Origin: Alliaria petiolata
Taxonomy: Eukaryota > Streptophyta > Magnoliopsida > Brassicales > Brassicaceae
Direction of reading: 5' to 3'
NCBI GenBank assembly: GCA_020283515.1
Contig: JAHZTW010000003.1
Location: 85,612,253-85,676,252 of the forward strand
DNA length: 64,000 bases
Part shown: in pieces, positions 10,783-22,420 of the stretch
How positions within the stretch are numbered: position 1 is the stretch's first letter
Layout of the letters: each line of letters begins with the position of its first letter
Position numbers and translations under genes: made by a program
The notes under the pieces: generated by a model
Seen by the model: only the letters and a program-made list of their open reading frames with translations
What the model was told of the DNA's origin: nothing
Database searches by the model: none

Positions 10783-11172
10783 ATGGCGGCATCAAAAACT
10801 ACAAGTTTCATCGTTCTTTATCTCTCATGTTAGCTTCTCTCTATATAATACTATTGATTTAATCGATTTGTAAAAAGACCGACTCAATGATGTGATATGT
10901 GTTTGCAAATTGTAGGCACATTGTTGGTGAGCCTCTCTGGAATTCAAGCGCATTGGACATGCGTGAGATCAAAAGATTGTGTGGTGCTGTGTCAAGGTAA
11001 AGTTGAGGGATGTGTGGACAATGAATGCCTTTGTGACTGGCACAAAGCCGAGACTGGGCTGACCAAGACCATAAGGTGCAAGACGGACCGTGACTGTCCC
11101 GATTCTCGTGAATGCCCTAAAGACTACTATTACTCTTGTCTTCATGGAGAATGTACTTGCATAGCTGTTTAA
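10783..11172 (+). CDS. Defensin-like (DEFL) secreted peptide, copy B
   Basis: Exons 10783-10828 and 10916-11172 encode 100 residues. The signal peptide is two residues shorter than in copy A and the rest aligns. Both six-cysteine modules are complete. The second module is nearly identical to copy A, while the first differs at many non-cysteine positions (for example HWTCVRSKDC against QWSCMRDEDC). Faster change in one module fits diversifying selection on secreted peptides, but I have not calculated rates. It is a tandem duplicate of the gene at 9555 with the same splice sites. Confidence 0.88.
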
Positions 11173-11769
11173 CTTATCCCATCATAAAATAATAAGATTA
11201 GAAAATCTAAATTATTATTTTCCCCGTTTTATTTAATAATAAAAAAATCTTCGATGTTTTATTATTTCCTTCTTATTAGTGAAAAAACAATCTCAAAGGG
11301 TAAATAATAACCCATTCACACTGAGGTATAATGCACATTCAGGATTAAAAATTATTCTTTAGCCAAAACTGTAATCTAGTCACGACATATACAATTTCTT
11401 AAGTTTGTTTATTTGAAAGTTCAAAAAAAGAAAAGAAAGTTTGTTTATTTGTATCAACAAGAGGCCAAATCCCAACAGACCCAACACCAACTAATAGTTC
11501 AAAAAAAAAAAAAAAGGTAGAGTACACCAAAAATATCAGGAGGAAGAACGAACCAAAGGATTTGAATTGCACTTCAAACCGAAATCGTGTTATTCGGTAT
11601 TAGCCGGTTGAATTGGGTTTTGGTGGTTTGGTATAAACCCTAGATTTCTTTTCTCCGTAGCCTCAGTTTTCTTCCTCTCAGCCCTCTCTCTCTCTCAGCT
11701 CTGCAATTCAAACATTGTGAAACCCTAATAAAATCTCTGGGTCGCTAGATTCTAAGGCAGCGCAAATCA
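11173..11769 (+). promoter_or_regulatory. Spacer and 5' region of the RRM gene
   Basis: AT-rich spacer after the DEFL gene with no open gene. From about 11640 it becomes CT-rich (TTCTTTTCTCC, CTCTCTCTCTC), which is typical of plant 5' untranslated leaders, and ends at the ATG at 11770. Confidence 0.45.
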
Positions 11770-14700
11770 ATGGGGAAGAACAAGAAAGAGAGGAAAGATG
11801 GAGAAGAAAAATCTCAACACTCTGCTGCCACTGTCTGCGTCTCTGGCTTGCCTTATTCCTTCACCAACGCTCAGGTACTTTCTCTCCTCTCTCTCTCTAT
11901 TCATTGCCTTTCGTGTTCGATCCTCCCCAGAGTTTTTAAATGGTGGATGGTAACTGTTTGTCCTAAATCGATTGTCGAGCTCCTCAATTTATCCGTTTTC
12001 TTCAAATTGTTTCAGCTTGAAGAAGCCTTCAGCGACGTTGGTCCGGTCAGGCATTGCTTTATGGTCACAAATAAAGGTGAGTGGATTCGGGTCACAATTG
12101 AAATCAAAGTTTTTTTTTTTTTCACGCCCATCACGAGCTAATCATCTCTTCTCTCTTCTTGTTTACAGGATCAAACGAACACCGAGGCTTTGCGTTTGTT
12201 AAATTGTAAGCTTTGAAACTTTTTTCTTACTGAGCAAGTGTGATATTGGTTCGGTTCTTACAGTATTAATAATGCTGGCTTCTCTGCAGTGCTTTGCCAG
12301 AAGATGTTAACCGTGCGATTGAGTTGAAGAACGGATCTACTGTTGGTGGGCGTAAGATCACAGTTAAGCAGGCCTCTCATCGGCCTTCTCTTAAAGAGCG
12401 TCGTACAAAAGCAGCCGAAGGTTAGTGTCTTGGAATGTCTTGGAATCTAAGGGTTCACCTATTTATTGACATCATTTTCTTACTTTTTTTTTTCTTTTTC
12501 GAATTAGGAATCTCTTTACCTGATACTTCTCAGACAGAGAGTGACAATGGCAGTTTGATCTCTGAGGCAGACAAGCAAGGTATAAGATTGCCTAAATTTG
12601 GTTTCTTTGTCTAAGTTAGTTGCTTCGGTTCTCGTTTATCAATAATTTTGTATTTGTATCAGTTCCTCCACCCGAGAAGAAAGTAGAGAAGCCGATTGAG
12701 CGCAAAAAACCAACGAAGAAGCTTCATGTTGATTTAGCTGATAAAGAAACATGTTCAGATAAGCAAAGGTATGAGTTCATAATCGTGTTTGTGAGGAAGA
12801 CTATCTCATTGAGATCAAGCATGTCGTTCAAAAGATTTTTGAAAAATCTGATATTCTGCATGTATCATCAAGATTCAAAACTGTGTCTCTCGTTTTCTTG
12901 CTTATACTTATGTTCTTTTTTTTTTCATTGGCTGAAGAGTTGCAAGAACTGTAATCTTTGGTGGCCTTGTCAATGCTGAGATGGCAGAGTTAGTCCATAG
13001 TCGAATCAAAGAGATTGGCACTGTGTGCTCTGTCAGATATCCCCTCCCCAAAGAAGAGCTCCAACAAAATGGTATGAATCTTTGTAAAGTAAATAGAGTC
13101 AAATGCTTGTTTACTTGAGATCCCAACCAAAGTTTTTAGTTATATCTATCAGTACAAGGTTTAGATTTCGGAAATGATGTTATCCATCAGAGCTGCTTGA
13201 TCTAGGCTTCTGTGTAGCAGAGAACAATGTTATTATAGGCATGAGGCACCGCACATAATGACTAGAGTCTCAGTGAACACTATTGGAACATGAATCTCCT
13301 TTAATTATCAGATTATATTAGCCATAACAACTACAAGATTCCTGAGCAGAGAGAGTATGTATATAATAAACAACTTTTTCACTAGTCCAGGTTTATGGGG
13401 TTGACTTTTGGAATATTGCTGTTGGAATGCATCTCCTGCTCATGGTTTCCTTTTATAAGTTTTCTTTTGGTGCTGGTTGCCTCCCGTTTCAATATCTTGT
13501 GGCTTAATTACTACTGTGGAGCATGTAGTTATAAACTTATTTGATTCTCTTATAAGAGCATGCATGCCAGAATTTGTGCTCATGACGCATTCATTAATGT
13601 TAGAAGTATTATTTTCATCAGGTCTTACCCAAGACGGATGCAGGGCAGATGCATCAGCTGTTCTCTTTACGAGTGTCAAATCTGCTTGTGCCGCTGTTGC
13701 AACACTACATCAAACAGAGATAATGGGAAATCTCGTTTGGGCGCGTCAGCTTGGTGGGGAGGTGAACATTATTTCCTATGTACCTCTATCGACAAGTAGT
13801 TAATTGATTAGCATTTGAAACATTTCATGATCTATTGGTATTTTGTTGGAGGCAGGGCTCAAAGGCTCAAAAGTGGAAACTAATTATCCGAAATCTTCCT
13901 TTCAAGGTTCTTATAACCCGGGTCTTTTTTGTTATTTCTACAATTTCATACATAAAGCTATGAGTTTCTCATGGATTTTTTGGAATTTGCAGGCTAAACC
14001 TAGTGATATTAAAGAGGTCTTTTCAGCAGTAGGGTTTGTCTGGGATGTATTTGTTCCTAAAAATTTGGAAACTGGGTATGTTTGTCTTGAGTAATTTTCT
14101 TGATTATGAATATATCAATATATATTATTCTCATTTACTGGAATAATTTGGCAGGCTACCCAAGGGTTTTGCATTTGTCAAATTCACGTGCAAGAGAGAC
14201 GCCCAAAATGTAAGATCTAGAAACATGGGTATCTTGATTTGGTTATTTTCCACTCGGATCACTTGTCTTATTTACTTTTTGCATATTCAGGCAATTGAAA
14301 AGTTCAACGGGCACATGTTTAGTAAAAGGCCTATAGCTGTAGACTGGGCTGTACCTAAGAATCTGTACAATGGTTCTACTGATGCCGCTACTGCTCCAGC
14401 AGATGGTATGTTACCGTATTGTTTTTTTTTCTTTTATCGCTGGCAGTCTTAATAACTTGCTTGTAGTTTTGTATATTGAGATCTAATATTCTATTATTGA
14501 TGCGATGTAATTAAATGCCTTGAATATGGCCGTAGTTTTGTTTTACCTCTTGTTCACAGAATATTCATACTTATTGGCTTCAACAGGTGACGAAAATGGA
14601 AATGATGAGGACAGTGATAACAGTAGTGTTGATTTGGAGGAGGTTGATGATGCTGTCGAAAGCCACCAACCTTCAGAAGATGATATGGATGATGAGGAGG

Positions 14701-16989
14701 AAGACGCCAGTAACAAACCGACTGAATCAGTTGCACTGGAGAAAGATGCTGGGACCGATGTGAATTTTGAAGAGGAAGCAGATGTTGCAAGAAAGGTGCT
14801 TAAGAATCTGCTTGCGTCTTCAAAAGGTTCTTTTGCTTCTCATGTTGGAGAGACGGAAGAGTCAGATAAAAACAAAGTCGAGGATTCATTGACTAAGCCT
14901 GTCGCTGAATCTTCCGGTGTCTCTGAACCTTTGAAATCCAGTAAAACCAAAGAGGTGGCTCCTAAAGAAACGCAGGAAAATGAAGTTTTGAAGAGAACTG
15001 TATTTGTAAGCAACATCCCATTTGATGTTAGCAAGGAAGAAGTCAAACAGAGGTTTGCTGTATTTGGGCAACTTGAATCTGTAACCCTAGTTCTCCACCC
15101 AGTCACAAAGTATGCATCCTTCTTTGCTCTGAATATTATTCATTCAATCATAAAAAGCAAATTCAGACTCTGGTATCTCCCTTTATCCTAAACTTATACA
15201 TTTTGTCTCTGGATGTATTTTCTTTCTCAGACGACCCAAAGGGACTGCTTTTCTCATCTACAAAACAGAAGATGCATCGCATGCAGCCATTTCAGCTGCC
15301 AGTACTGCCTCAGGTGTCGGTGTCCTTCTTAAAGGCAGGCAACTGAGCGTTATGAGAGCTGTGGATAAGCAATCTGCGCAGAACATTGGACTTGAAAAGA
15401 CAAAGGAAAAGAATCTTGACCATCGGAATCTTATTCTTACTGAGGTACACACTTCTCTCCGTCCTCACAAAATCTCTGGGAAAACCGTATAAAGCATGCA
15501 CTAATATTCATCCCCTTTTGGACTTCCACAGGAAGGTCGGATCCTTGAAGGTACACCTGCTGCTGAGGGTGTGTCTGCAGAAGATATGGACAGGCGACGA
15601 AGGTAAAACCGTTTTTTGGTTACTCTCATATATGCGTGTTACTGTCTAATGATTTGGGATAAAAGAAGATTGACCATGTGCGGTTGTCCTTTGCAGATTA
15701 TATGAAAACAAGATGAAAAAGCTTCAGTCTCCTAACTTCCATGTATCTAAAACGAGGATTGTCATCTATAATTTGCCAAAGTCCATGAATGAAAAGCAAC
15801 TACAAGAGCTCTTAGTTAAGGCTGTTACCTCACGAGCTACGAAGCAGAAGCCATGCATCCGACAGGTCACATATTCGCTGCCTTTGTGCTACAATTTGAA
15901 CATAGTTCTGTTATCTGAATCTGATTTCTTTCTTTTCGACGCAGATCAAGTTCTTACAAAACGAGAAGAAGGGTAAAGTTGATACGAAGAACTACTCACG
16001 TGGAGTTGCGTTTGTAGAGTTCACACAGCCTGACCATGCTCTCGTGGCCCTGAGAGTACTTAACAACAATCCTGGTAAATATTGCGGAAAGCTAATTTTC
16101 CATCAAGCTTATCTTTTAGAGCGGTTTTCATTTGATGATGCTATGATGCTCACCGATCTTGGAGTTGAAGGGATGCCATAAGATTAGACAAATATCATTA
16201 TGGCAGATAACAAATCCATGTAACATATGTTGGATTCAGTAATAGCCAAGAATCACGATCTCATAATACTGTCATCGGTTTGGCTTTTTTGCAGAGACAT
16301 TTGGTCCTCAACACCGTCCCGTTATAGAATTTGCTGTTGATAACGTCCAGAAGCTCAAGATACACAAAGCTAAGCAACAGTTTCAGCAACGCAAAAGAGA
16401 GAATGAATCTGAGGAGCAGCGGGCCAACGGCGAACCGCAGGCAGAGGACAATCATCGTGGCAATGATTTAAAACGAAGAACGAGGGATGGGGATAACACT
16501 GGTCCAGTGGAAGAGAATGCAAGCGGGTTTAAGAAGAGGAAACCTATGCGCCCACGCCAACAGAGGAAAGAAGAAGCAAAACCCGAGGAGAACAGTGTCT
16601 CGGTGAAAGAAGATGCAGGGAACAAGAGAAATAAGAAGCCTACACGCACACAAGAAAAGACTAAAGGACCGCCTTCAAACCAGAAAGGGCAATGGATGAG
16701 ACAGCAAGAGGCAACTGAGAAACCAAATCCGAAGAAGACTTCCAAAGATGCAAGCGATGTACCAAGAAAGAGAAAGTTTGAGGAGGTAAGAGGTGGAGAG
16801 AGTGTAAATGGACAAAGGAAGAGAAACAATCAGAACGAGAAGAAGAAGAAGCAAGGTGGGCCTCCCGAGGTTGTAGACAAACTCGATATGTTGATTGAGC
16901 AGTACAGGTCTAAGTTCACGCAGAGCTCAGCCAAAACCGGCCCACAGAAACAGAGCACCGGGCAAGTCAGGAGATGGTTCCAGTCCTGA
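11770..16989 (+). CDS. RBM28/Nop4-like multi-RRM nucleolar protein
   Basis: Eighteen exons join in one frame to 963 residues: 11770-11874, 12016-12076, 12169-12205, 12290-12420, 12508-12579, 12663-12768, 12938-13071, 13622-13761, 13856-13906, 13993-14075, 14155-14209, 14291-14405, 14587-15109, 15231-15444, 15532-15602, 15697-15865, 15945-16074, 16295-16989. RRMs follow in order: a first (VCVSGLPY ... GFAFVKF), a degenerate second (TVIFGGL), a third (LIIRNLPF ... GFAFVKF), an acidic linker, a fourth (VFVSNIPF ... GTAFLIY) and a fifth (IVIYNLP ... GVAFVEF). A long Lys/Arg-rich tail follows. The layout matches yeast Nop4 and human RBM28, which act in 60S ribosome assembly in the nucleolus. It corresponds to At2g21440. 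The internal exon limits are hand-made but every phase closes. Confidence 0.93.
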
Positions 16990-17457
16990 GACTTCAAATC
17001 ACCAAATGTCAGTTTTGATCTTGAGATGGCTTAAAAATGTTGCAGATTTTTAATCTTCAGTGTATTGTTCTTGATTCTCCATAATCCTTATTTCTTGTTG
17101 CAAACATGTCGTTTTTGTTCTGTGTCCCGTGAATTGATGATCCTTTAACACTAGACCGGATCAGAACCGGTTTTATTTTGAACCTATTTACTGAATCGGG
17201 AACGGTTCAGGTCAACAAAAATTGAATGTTAAAATATAGCCTATAAACGGTTAATCACCTAATTCCCTAAGAAACGATAGGTGTGTGTGCCAACTAACAT
17301 TCTCGCGGGAAAATTAGATTTCTCCTACAGGTCAATCTATCGATGACGTGTCAGATCATCATTGGTTTGAATTTCAGTTTCAAAATATTCCGCTTTCTCA
17401 GATTTTATTATATATCTCTCTTCATCTCTGCTCTCTCCTCCATATCGGTTACTCATC
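16990..17457 (+). promoter_or_regulatory. Spacer and promoter of the cysteine protease gene
   Basis: Contains the 3' end of the RRM gene and then the protease promoter. A TATA-like stretch (TTATTATATATC) lies around 17404-17415, about 45 bp before the ATG, followed by a CT-rich leader. Confidence 0.5.
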
Positions 17458-18795
17458 ATGGGCCATCTTAGGGTTTTCTTCTCCCTTTCTCTTCTATTTG
17501 TATTGGTCTCTGTTTCGGTTTGCGAGAACGACGGCGACGATCTATTGATCCGGCAAGTGGTTAATGGATCGGATCCAAAAGTTTTGACATCAGAGGATCA
17601 CTTTTCTCTGTTCAAGAGGAAATTCGGAAAGGTTTACGGTTCTCTCGAGGAGCATTACCACAGGTTCTCGGTTTTCAGAGCAAATCTCCGGCGAGCGATG
17701 CGTCACCAGAGGATGGATCCTTCTGCTCGCCATGGCGTTACGCAGTTTTCGGATCTGACTCCTTCCGAGTTTCGGAGGATGCATTTAGGGGTTAAAGGCG
17801 GGTTTAAGCTTCCCAAGGACGCTAATCAAGCCCCGGTCCTCCCTACACAGAATCTCCCGGAGGATTTTGATTGGAGAGATCGTGGTGCAGTAACCCCCGT
17901 CAAAAATCAGGTATTTTTTTCTAGTCATGAATCGAATTTGGATTGATTTTGTTTTGTTTTTTTTGTCTGATGAGTCTTTCTTTGTTTATTAGGGATCTTG
18001 TGGATCGTGTTGGAGTTTCAGCACTACAGGTGCGCTTGAAGGTGCTCACTTCCTCGCAACTGGCAAACTCGTCAGTCTAAGTGAACAACAGCTCGTCGAT
18101 TGTGATGACGAGGTATATGAGACTTATGGCTGATGATTACTTGTCTGCAAAGACCGTATTACATGAATTGTGCCTATCTCTATGTTTGCAGTGTGATCCA
18201 GAGCAGGCAGGTTCATGTGACTCTGGTTGCAACGGTGGGCTAATGAACAGCGCCTTTGAATACACGCTCAAAACCGGAGGGCTCATGCGAGAGGAAGACT
18301 ATCCCTACACCGGCACTGATGGTGGGACCTGCAAGTTAGACAAGTCTAAGATCGTTGCCTCTGTGTCCAACTTCAGTGTTGTCTCCATCAACGAAGATCA
18401 GATAGCTGCAAACCTTGTCAAAAACGGTCCTCTAGCTGGTAATAACTCTTGTCCTTTTCCCAAAAAAAACAATTCCACAGATTAAGCTAAATCTGAGCTG
18501 AGCTGTTTCGGATTCAGTGTGTGTTGCAGTGGCAATCAACGCAGCTTACATGCAAACCTACATTGGAGGAGTGTCGTGCCCTTACATATGCTCCAGGCGG
18601 CTCAACCACGGCGTGTTGTTGGTGGGTTATGGTTCGGCCGGGTTTGCTCAGGCAAGGTTGAAGGAAAAGCCGTATTGGATCATCAAAAACTCATGGGGAG
18701 AAACTTGGGGAGAGAATGGTTTCTATAAGATTTGTAAAGGTCGTAACATTTGTGGCCTTGACAGTTTGGTTTCCACCGTCGCTGCCTCCGTCTAG
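17458..18795 (+). CDS. RD19-type papain-like cysteine protease
   Basis: Four exons (17458-17910, 17993-18112, 18192-18438, 18518-18795) give 365 residues, the normal length for the RD19/cathepsin F-like subfamily. A signal peptide covers roughly residues 1-22. The inhibitory propeptide contains an ERFNIN-type helix and ends before the mature start near DFDWRDRGAVTPVKNQ. The catalytic cysteine is C157 in GSCGSCW, the histidine H304 in LNHG and the asparagine N331 in IKNSWG. All are intact, so an active vacuolar or secreted protease is expected. RD19-type genes respond to drought and pathogens in Arabidopsis. By order and sequence this is the counterpart of At2g21430. Confidence 0.95.
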
Positions 18796-19031
18796 AGAGA
18801 GCTTTTCATTGTTCATGCATTCATTCTTCTTGTCTCTGTTCAAATTAAACATGTAAATAAATTTAATGAAATGCATTTCCCCGGTGAATCTTTTTGTTTG
18901 CATAAATTTAACGGCGAAATCAACATTACAAGAACACTCATCGAACAAGACAAAGGAAGGAAAGAAACGATACAGAGTATCACAAACATTCTAGATTGTT
19001 CTCAAAACTTTCTCCAAGGGGCAGCACTTGG

Positions 19032-20908
19032 TCAACTTAACTCCATCGCATATCTGACACGCTTTATGATGCGAACACACTCGTTGAACAGCATAATATT
19101 GAATCCACTGGCTTTGCTTCCCGAGCTTTCTTCAGAGAGATCAGGTGGTGTTGGTGGGTTTTGGCAAACGATCATGTCAAAACCCCCAAACCTCTGCAAC
19201 AAAGTCTCCAGCTTCTTTGTGCTTACGCTATTGATATCTTCAATCTGAACAAGCTCTCCAGTTTGTCTCGAAGTCTGCCACCATCTTTTCAGAATGTTAC
19301 GGCTCAATCCACAGTGCTCAACAGAGACAACACATTTCAGATGAATCCCCAAGCGGCTCAAGGCGATTTCAGCACCACCGACTCCACTGAAGAGTGATAC
19401 AAGTCTTAACCCCTTAGGAAACATAGCCTTGAGCACAGACAGATGATAGCCCAATGTATCTGTTTGGAAGCAGTAATCAAGCAACTTCAATCTTTCAGCC
19501 AATCTTACACCACTCGTGTGTTTTGCTGGATATCCCATAATGCACTCTAACTGCTCAGGCGTTGTGTCTTCTTGCATAGCTAACCGTGGCTTTGGGAGGA
19601 TACTGAACCGGTTTTCAATGGGAAGATTATGCACATACCCTTCTTTCCTGTGGAGCGCTGAAAACAACCGAGTATCTACATGTTCCGGGTGAATATCGAA
19701 CAAGAATCTCGAGATCTTAGACCACCCTGTAGGAGACAGTTCTGCCATGTTTCCATAAAAGAAATAAGGACGTTTGGCTGCATTTGGGCTAAGCACCTGA
19801 GACAAACGTGGGAACTCAGACTCATCTTGCATCCTCGGGGATGAACTTGAGCCTCCCATATATCCTGGCCTTTGAAGTTTTTTCCCTCGGTCATCAAAGT
19901 CAGGATATGCCTTCTTATCTTCATCTTTTAATCTTTTAACCTTTGAGGTCTCTCCCACATTACGATTACGATTTGCTGCAGGAGCAGTAATTATTGACTC
20001 AGCAATGTCAGAAATCTGAGCTTGTGTACCTGAAATTGTATGATGTACCAATACAATGCAATAAATAGGGGCTGCTTGCAAAATAAATGATAGTTTTCTC
20101 AATTCAACATTCGATTATAATGATCATTTCAAACCAGGATTCATATCTATTAGCGGCAGGGGATCAGATCAGTGTTTCTCTCATTCACATTCCACACATT
20201 GGATGAATTCAGACAAGTGCCTAAGGTTGCTCACCTAAGTTCGCAATTGCCATTGAGATTTCATGATCAGAGAATCCCATTTCCAATAAACGCCTAGTTT
20301 TGTCCATTTCCTCAAGCAGTAATTTGTGAGGAGCCTGGGTGTGAAAGAAAGGTTAGAGGAGGTAACTCTAAAGTTAACTACCACATGAATAAATACACAA
20401 AATGAACCTAGAAGAAAGATTATACTACTGAGGCGAATCAACAAAATGACATGATAGAAACTAATGTATATACGTACCTCATGGTCCTTAGCAACAATTG
20501 GAACAACGACATCTTCTTCTGCTAATTGAGAAGCAACTATGAAGTTTACCATCTCATCGATTGGTGTATCTTTGCCTATCACACAGAAAAGAAAAATCAT
20601 CATCAAGAAAGGCACTAGCGAGTAGCAAGATGCCAAATGAGAGCTGTTTACTAGCATGCTAAGTCGTTTATGTAAGAAACCAAATAACAATAGGCATCTT
20701 TAAGAGCAAATTCAGTAGTCTATTCAAAAAAGGAAACCTCAGTAATCAAAAATCGCACATATATTAACATTTTAAGATGTTTTTGAATACCATTTGCATC
20801 AATTGCTCTCTGCACAACACTAGAGCAAAAGCCCATCTCAACCAGCAATGACTTCAAATTTGATGCCATTTCCAAAAGCTCACAAGCACAGAAAGCCTGC
20901 ACACACAT
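19032..20908 (-). CDS. DRM3-like cytosine methyltransferase copy, shortened
   Basis: Four exons with consistent phases: 20791-20896, 20478-20575, 20235-20334, 19032-20029. The first three encode UBA-like helices (LLVEMGF, LLEMGF). The last encodes the rearranged methyltransferase half, including SLFSGVGGAE, VVSVEHCGLSRN and GGFDMIVCQNPPTPP. Where active DRM2 has the catalytic SPCNN, this protein has NPPTPP, as in the catalytically dead DRM3. Compared with the DRM family from memory, some 70-90 residues between ENRF and the LECIMGYP block are missing. The start is uncertain: an ATG at 20908 reads through, another lies at 20869, and a first exon may be lost. DRM3 supports RNA-directed DNA methylation as a non-catalytic partner. 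This copy is not in the Arabidopsis order here, so it looks transposed. A LINE lies just upstream. Confidence 0.75.
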
Positions 20909-20978
20909 AACGTGTAACCTTTGATGAATTGTTTTTAAAATAAACAATTGGACAAAAAAGAATTGAACTTTGCGCATT

Positions 20979-20989
20979 GATATGGTCGG
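20979..20989 (+). repeat. Left target-site duplication of the LINE
   Basis: GATATGGTCGG at 20979-20989 is repeated exactly at 26212-26222, on both sides of the LINE. The similarity may extend a few bases into the following A-run. Confidence 0.9.
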
Positions 20990-21024
<35 letters not shown>

Positions 21025-21133
21025 GACGACACGCTACGTTTTGCTCTGAGGGCGAAAAAGGGCGATTGGGGCTTTCGACTACCATCAATTTCGCAATCTG
21101 CCGCCGCCGGCTACTCTCTTCTCTCCGGGGGAG

Positions 21134-22420
21134 ATGACCTCGACGGAGGCTACTGAGGGCTCGGGGAGTCAATCTCCAGTCTCTGGTGCCGCTAAGACAG
21201 GGATCTCATGGGCCAACGTGGTTCAATCGAAGAAAGGTTTAACTAAATATGAATTGGATGTCTCGGTTACGAACGGAGTGAGCTCCGTAAAGGTGCCGGA
21301 TGAGGTTTTTGAGGATTCTTCTCCTCTGTGGGAAGATTTTTTGGTGGGAAGATTTCTGGCAACAGCTCCACATGTTGCAAAAGTTCACCTAATTGTCAAC
21401 AAAATCTGGGGTTTGGGGGATAAATCACAAATGATTGATGTATTTGTGGTTAATCCAACAACCATGAAATTTCGGATCTCAAACGTGAGTACGCGGAACA
21501 GAATTCTGAGAAGAGGAATGTGGAACTTGGCAGAAATTCCAGTGGTCATGTCTAAATGGTCTCCGTTTACAGAGGACAAGTCTCCGGAGATAAAGTCTGT
21601 TCCACTATGGGTTCATCTCAGACATGTACCGATGAAGATGTTCTCTTGGAAAGGGCTCAGCTTCGTGACAAGTGCGGTGGGTGAACCGGTAAGACTGCAT
21701 CCTGACACGGCGCAATGTTTGGATTTCAAAATCGCAAAGGTGTTTGTAAAGGCCGACCTATCCAAGGAACTGCCTAATTCAATGAACTTCAACTACCAAG
21801 GACAGGACACTTTGGTTGAGTTTAGATACCCCTGGCTTCCCCCAAAATGTGCTACATGTGAGAAATGGGGACATCTTGCTACGGTTTGCCTAGTCCAGAA
21901 GGAAATACCAGTGGAGGAAAAATCTATATCAACAGAGGAGATACCAAAACTGGTATCAATTCAAACGACGGAAAAGGAAAATGAAGTGCAGGAAAAATTA
22001 GAAGCTTCCACACCAAACAATGATACAGAGGAGGGTGAATGGTCAACGGTTTCGCCGTCAAAAGCTAGCAGAAGCCCGAATAAACAACAAGGCTTGGAGT
22101 ATGGCAACGTTTCTATTATGTCCCCATCTCGGTTTGCTCTATTGAGTATTAACGAACAAGAAGATGCAGATGAATCAAAAACAGTAGATGTACCGGAGCA
22201 AAGTACTGAAATAGAGGAAAAGGACGCAGCAGACATTAGTACTGAAACTGAAACAACGCTCCACGATGCAGAGAAACAGGAGACGGTGGAAGGTATAATG
22301 GATATTCTGACCAGTAAAAAGAAAGGGGTGGCACATTTGCAGAGACAATCTCTTCCTCGGAATTCAAAGGAGAATCATAGTGTTCTCAAAAAACAGGTTA
22401 CCTTTCGTAAATCCAATTAA
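21134..22420 (+). CDS. LINE ORF1, DUF4283 / zinc-knuckle RNA-binding protein
   Basis: 428 residues. The N-terminal half matches the DUF4283 domain of plant L1 ORF1 proteins (SPLWEDFLVGRFL, then RGMWNLAEIPVVMSKWSP). A CCHC knuckle (CATCEKWGHLATVC) follows near residues 235-250, then a long acidic low-complexity tail. The protein is expected to coat element RNA. Its stop overlaps the ORF2 start in TAATG, an arrangement that allows termination-reinitiation. Confidence 0.92.
   Translation: MTSTEATEGSGSQSPVSGAAKTGISWANVVQSKKGLTKYELDVSVTNGVSSVKVPDEVFEDSSPLWEDFLVGRFLATAPHVAKVHLIVNKIWGLGDKSQMIDVFVVNPTTMKFRISNVSTRNRILRRGMWNLAEIPVVMSKWSPFTEDKSPEIKSVPLWVHLRHVPMKMFSWKGLSFVTSAVGEPVRLHPDTAQCLDFKIAKVFVKADLSKELPNSMNFNYQGQDTLVEFRYPWLPPKCATCEKWGHLATVCLVQKEIPVEEKSISTEEIPKLVSIQTTEKENEVQEKLEASTPNNDTEEGEWSTVSPSKASRSPNKQQGLEYGNVSIMSPSRFALLSINEQEDADESKTVDVPEQSTEIEEKDAADISTETETTLHDAEKQETVEGIMDILTSKKKGVAHLQRQSLPRNSKENHSVLKKQVTFRKSN

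Noticed and set aside
16452..16829. Antisense open frame of 125 codons
   Set aside because: Mirror of the Lys/Glu-rich tail of the RRM protein. Codon bias of the real gene explains it.
20990..21020. A-run as the tail of a processed pseudogene of the DRM3-like gene
   Set aside because: The DRM3-like gene keeps its introns and lies in the opposite orientation. The run belongs to the LINE 5' junction.
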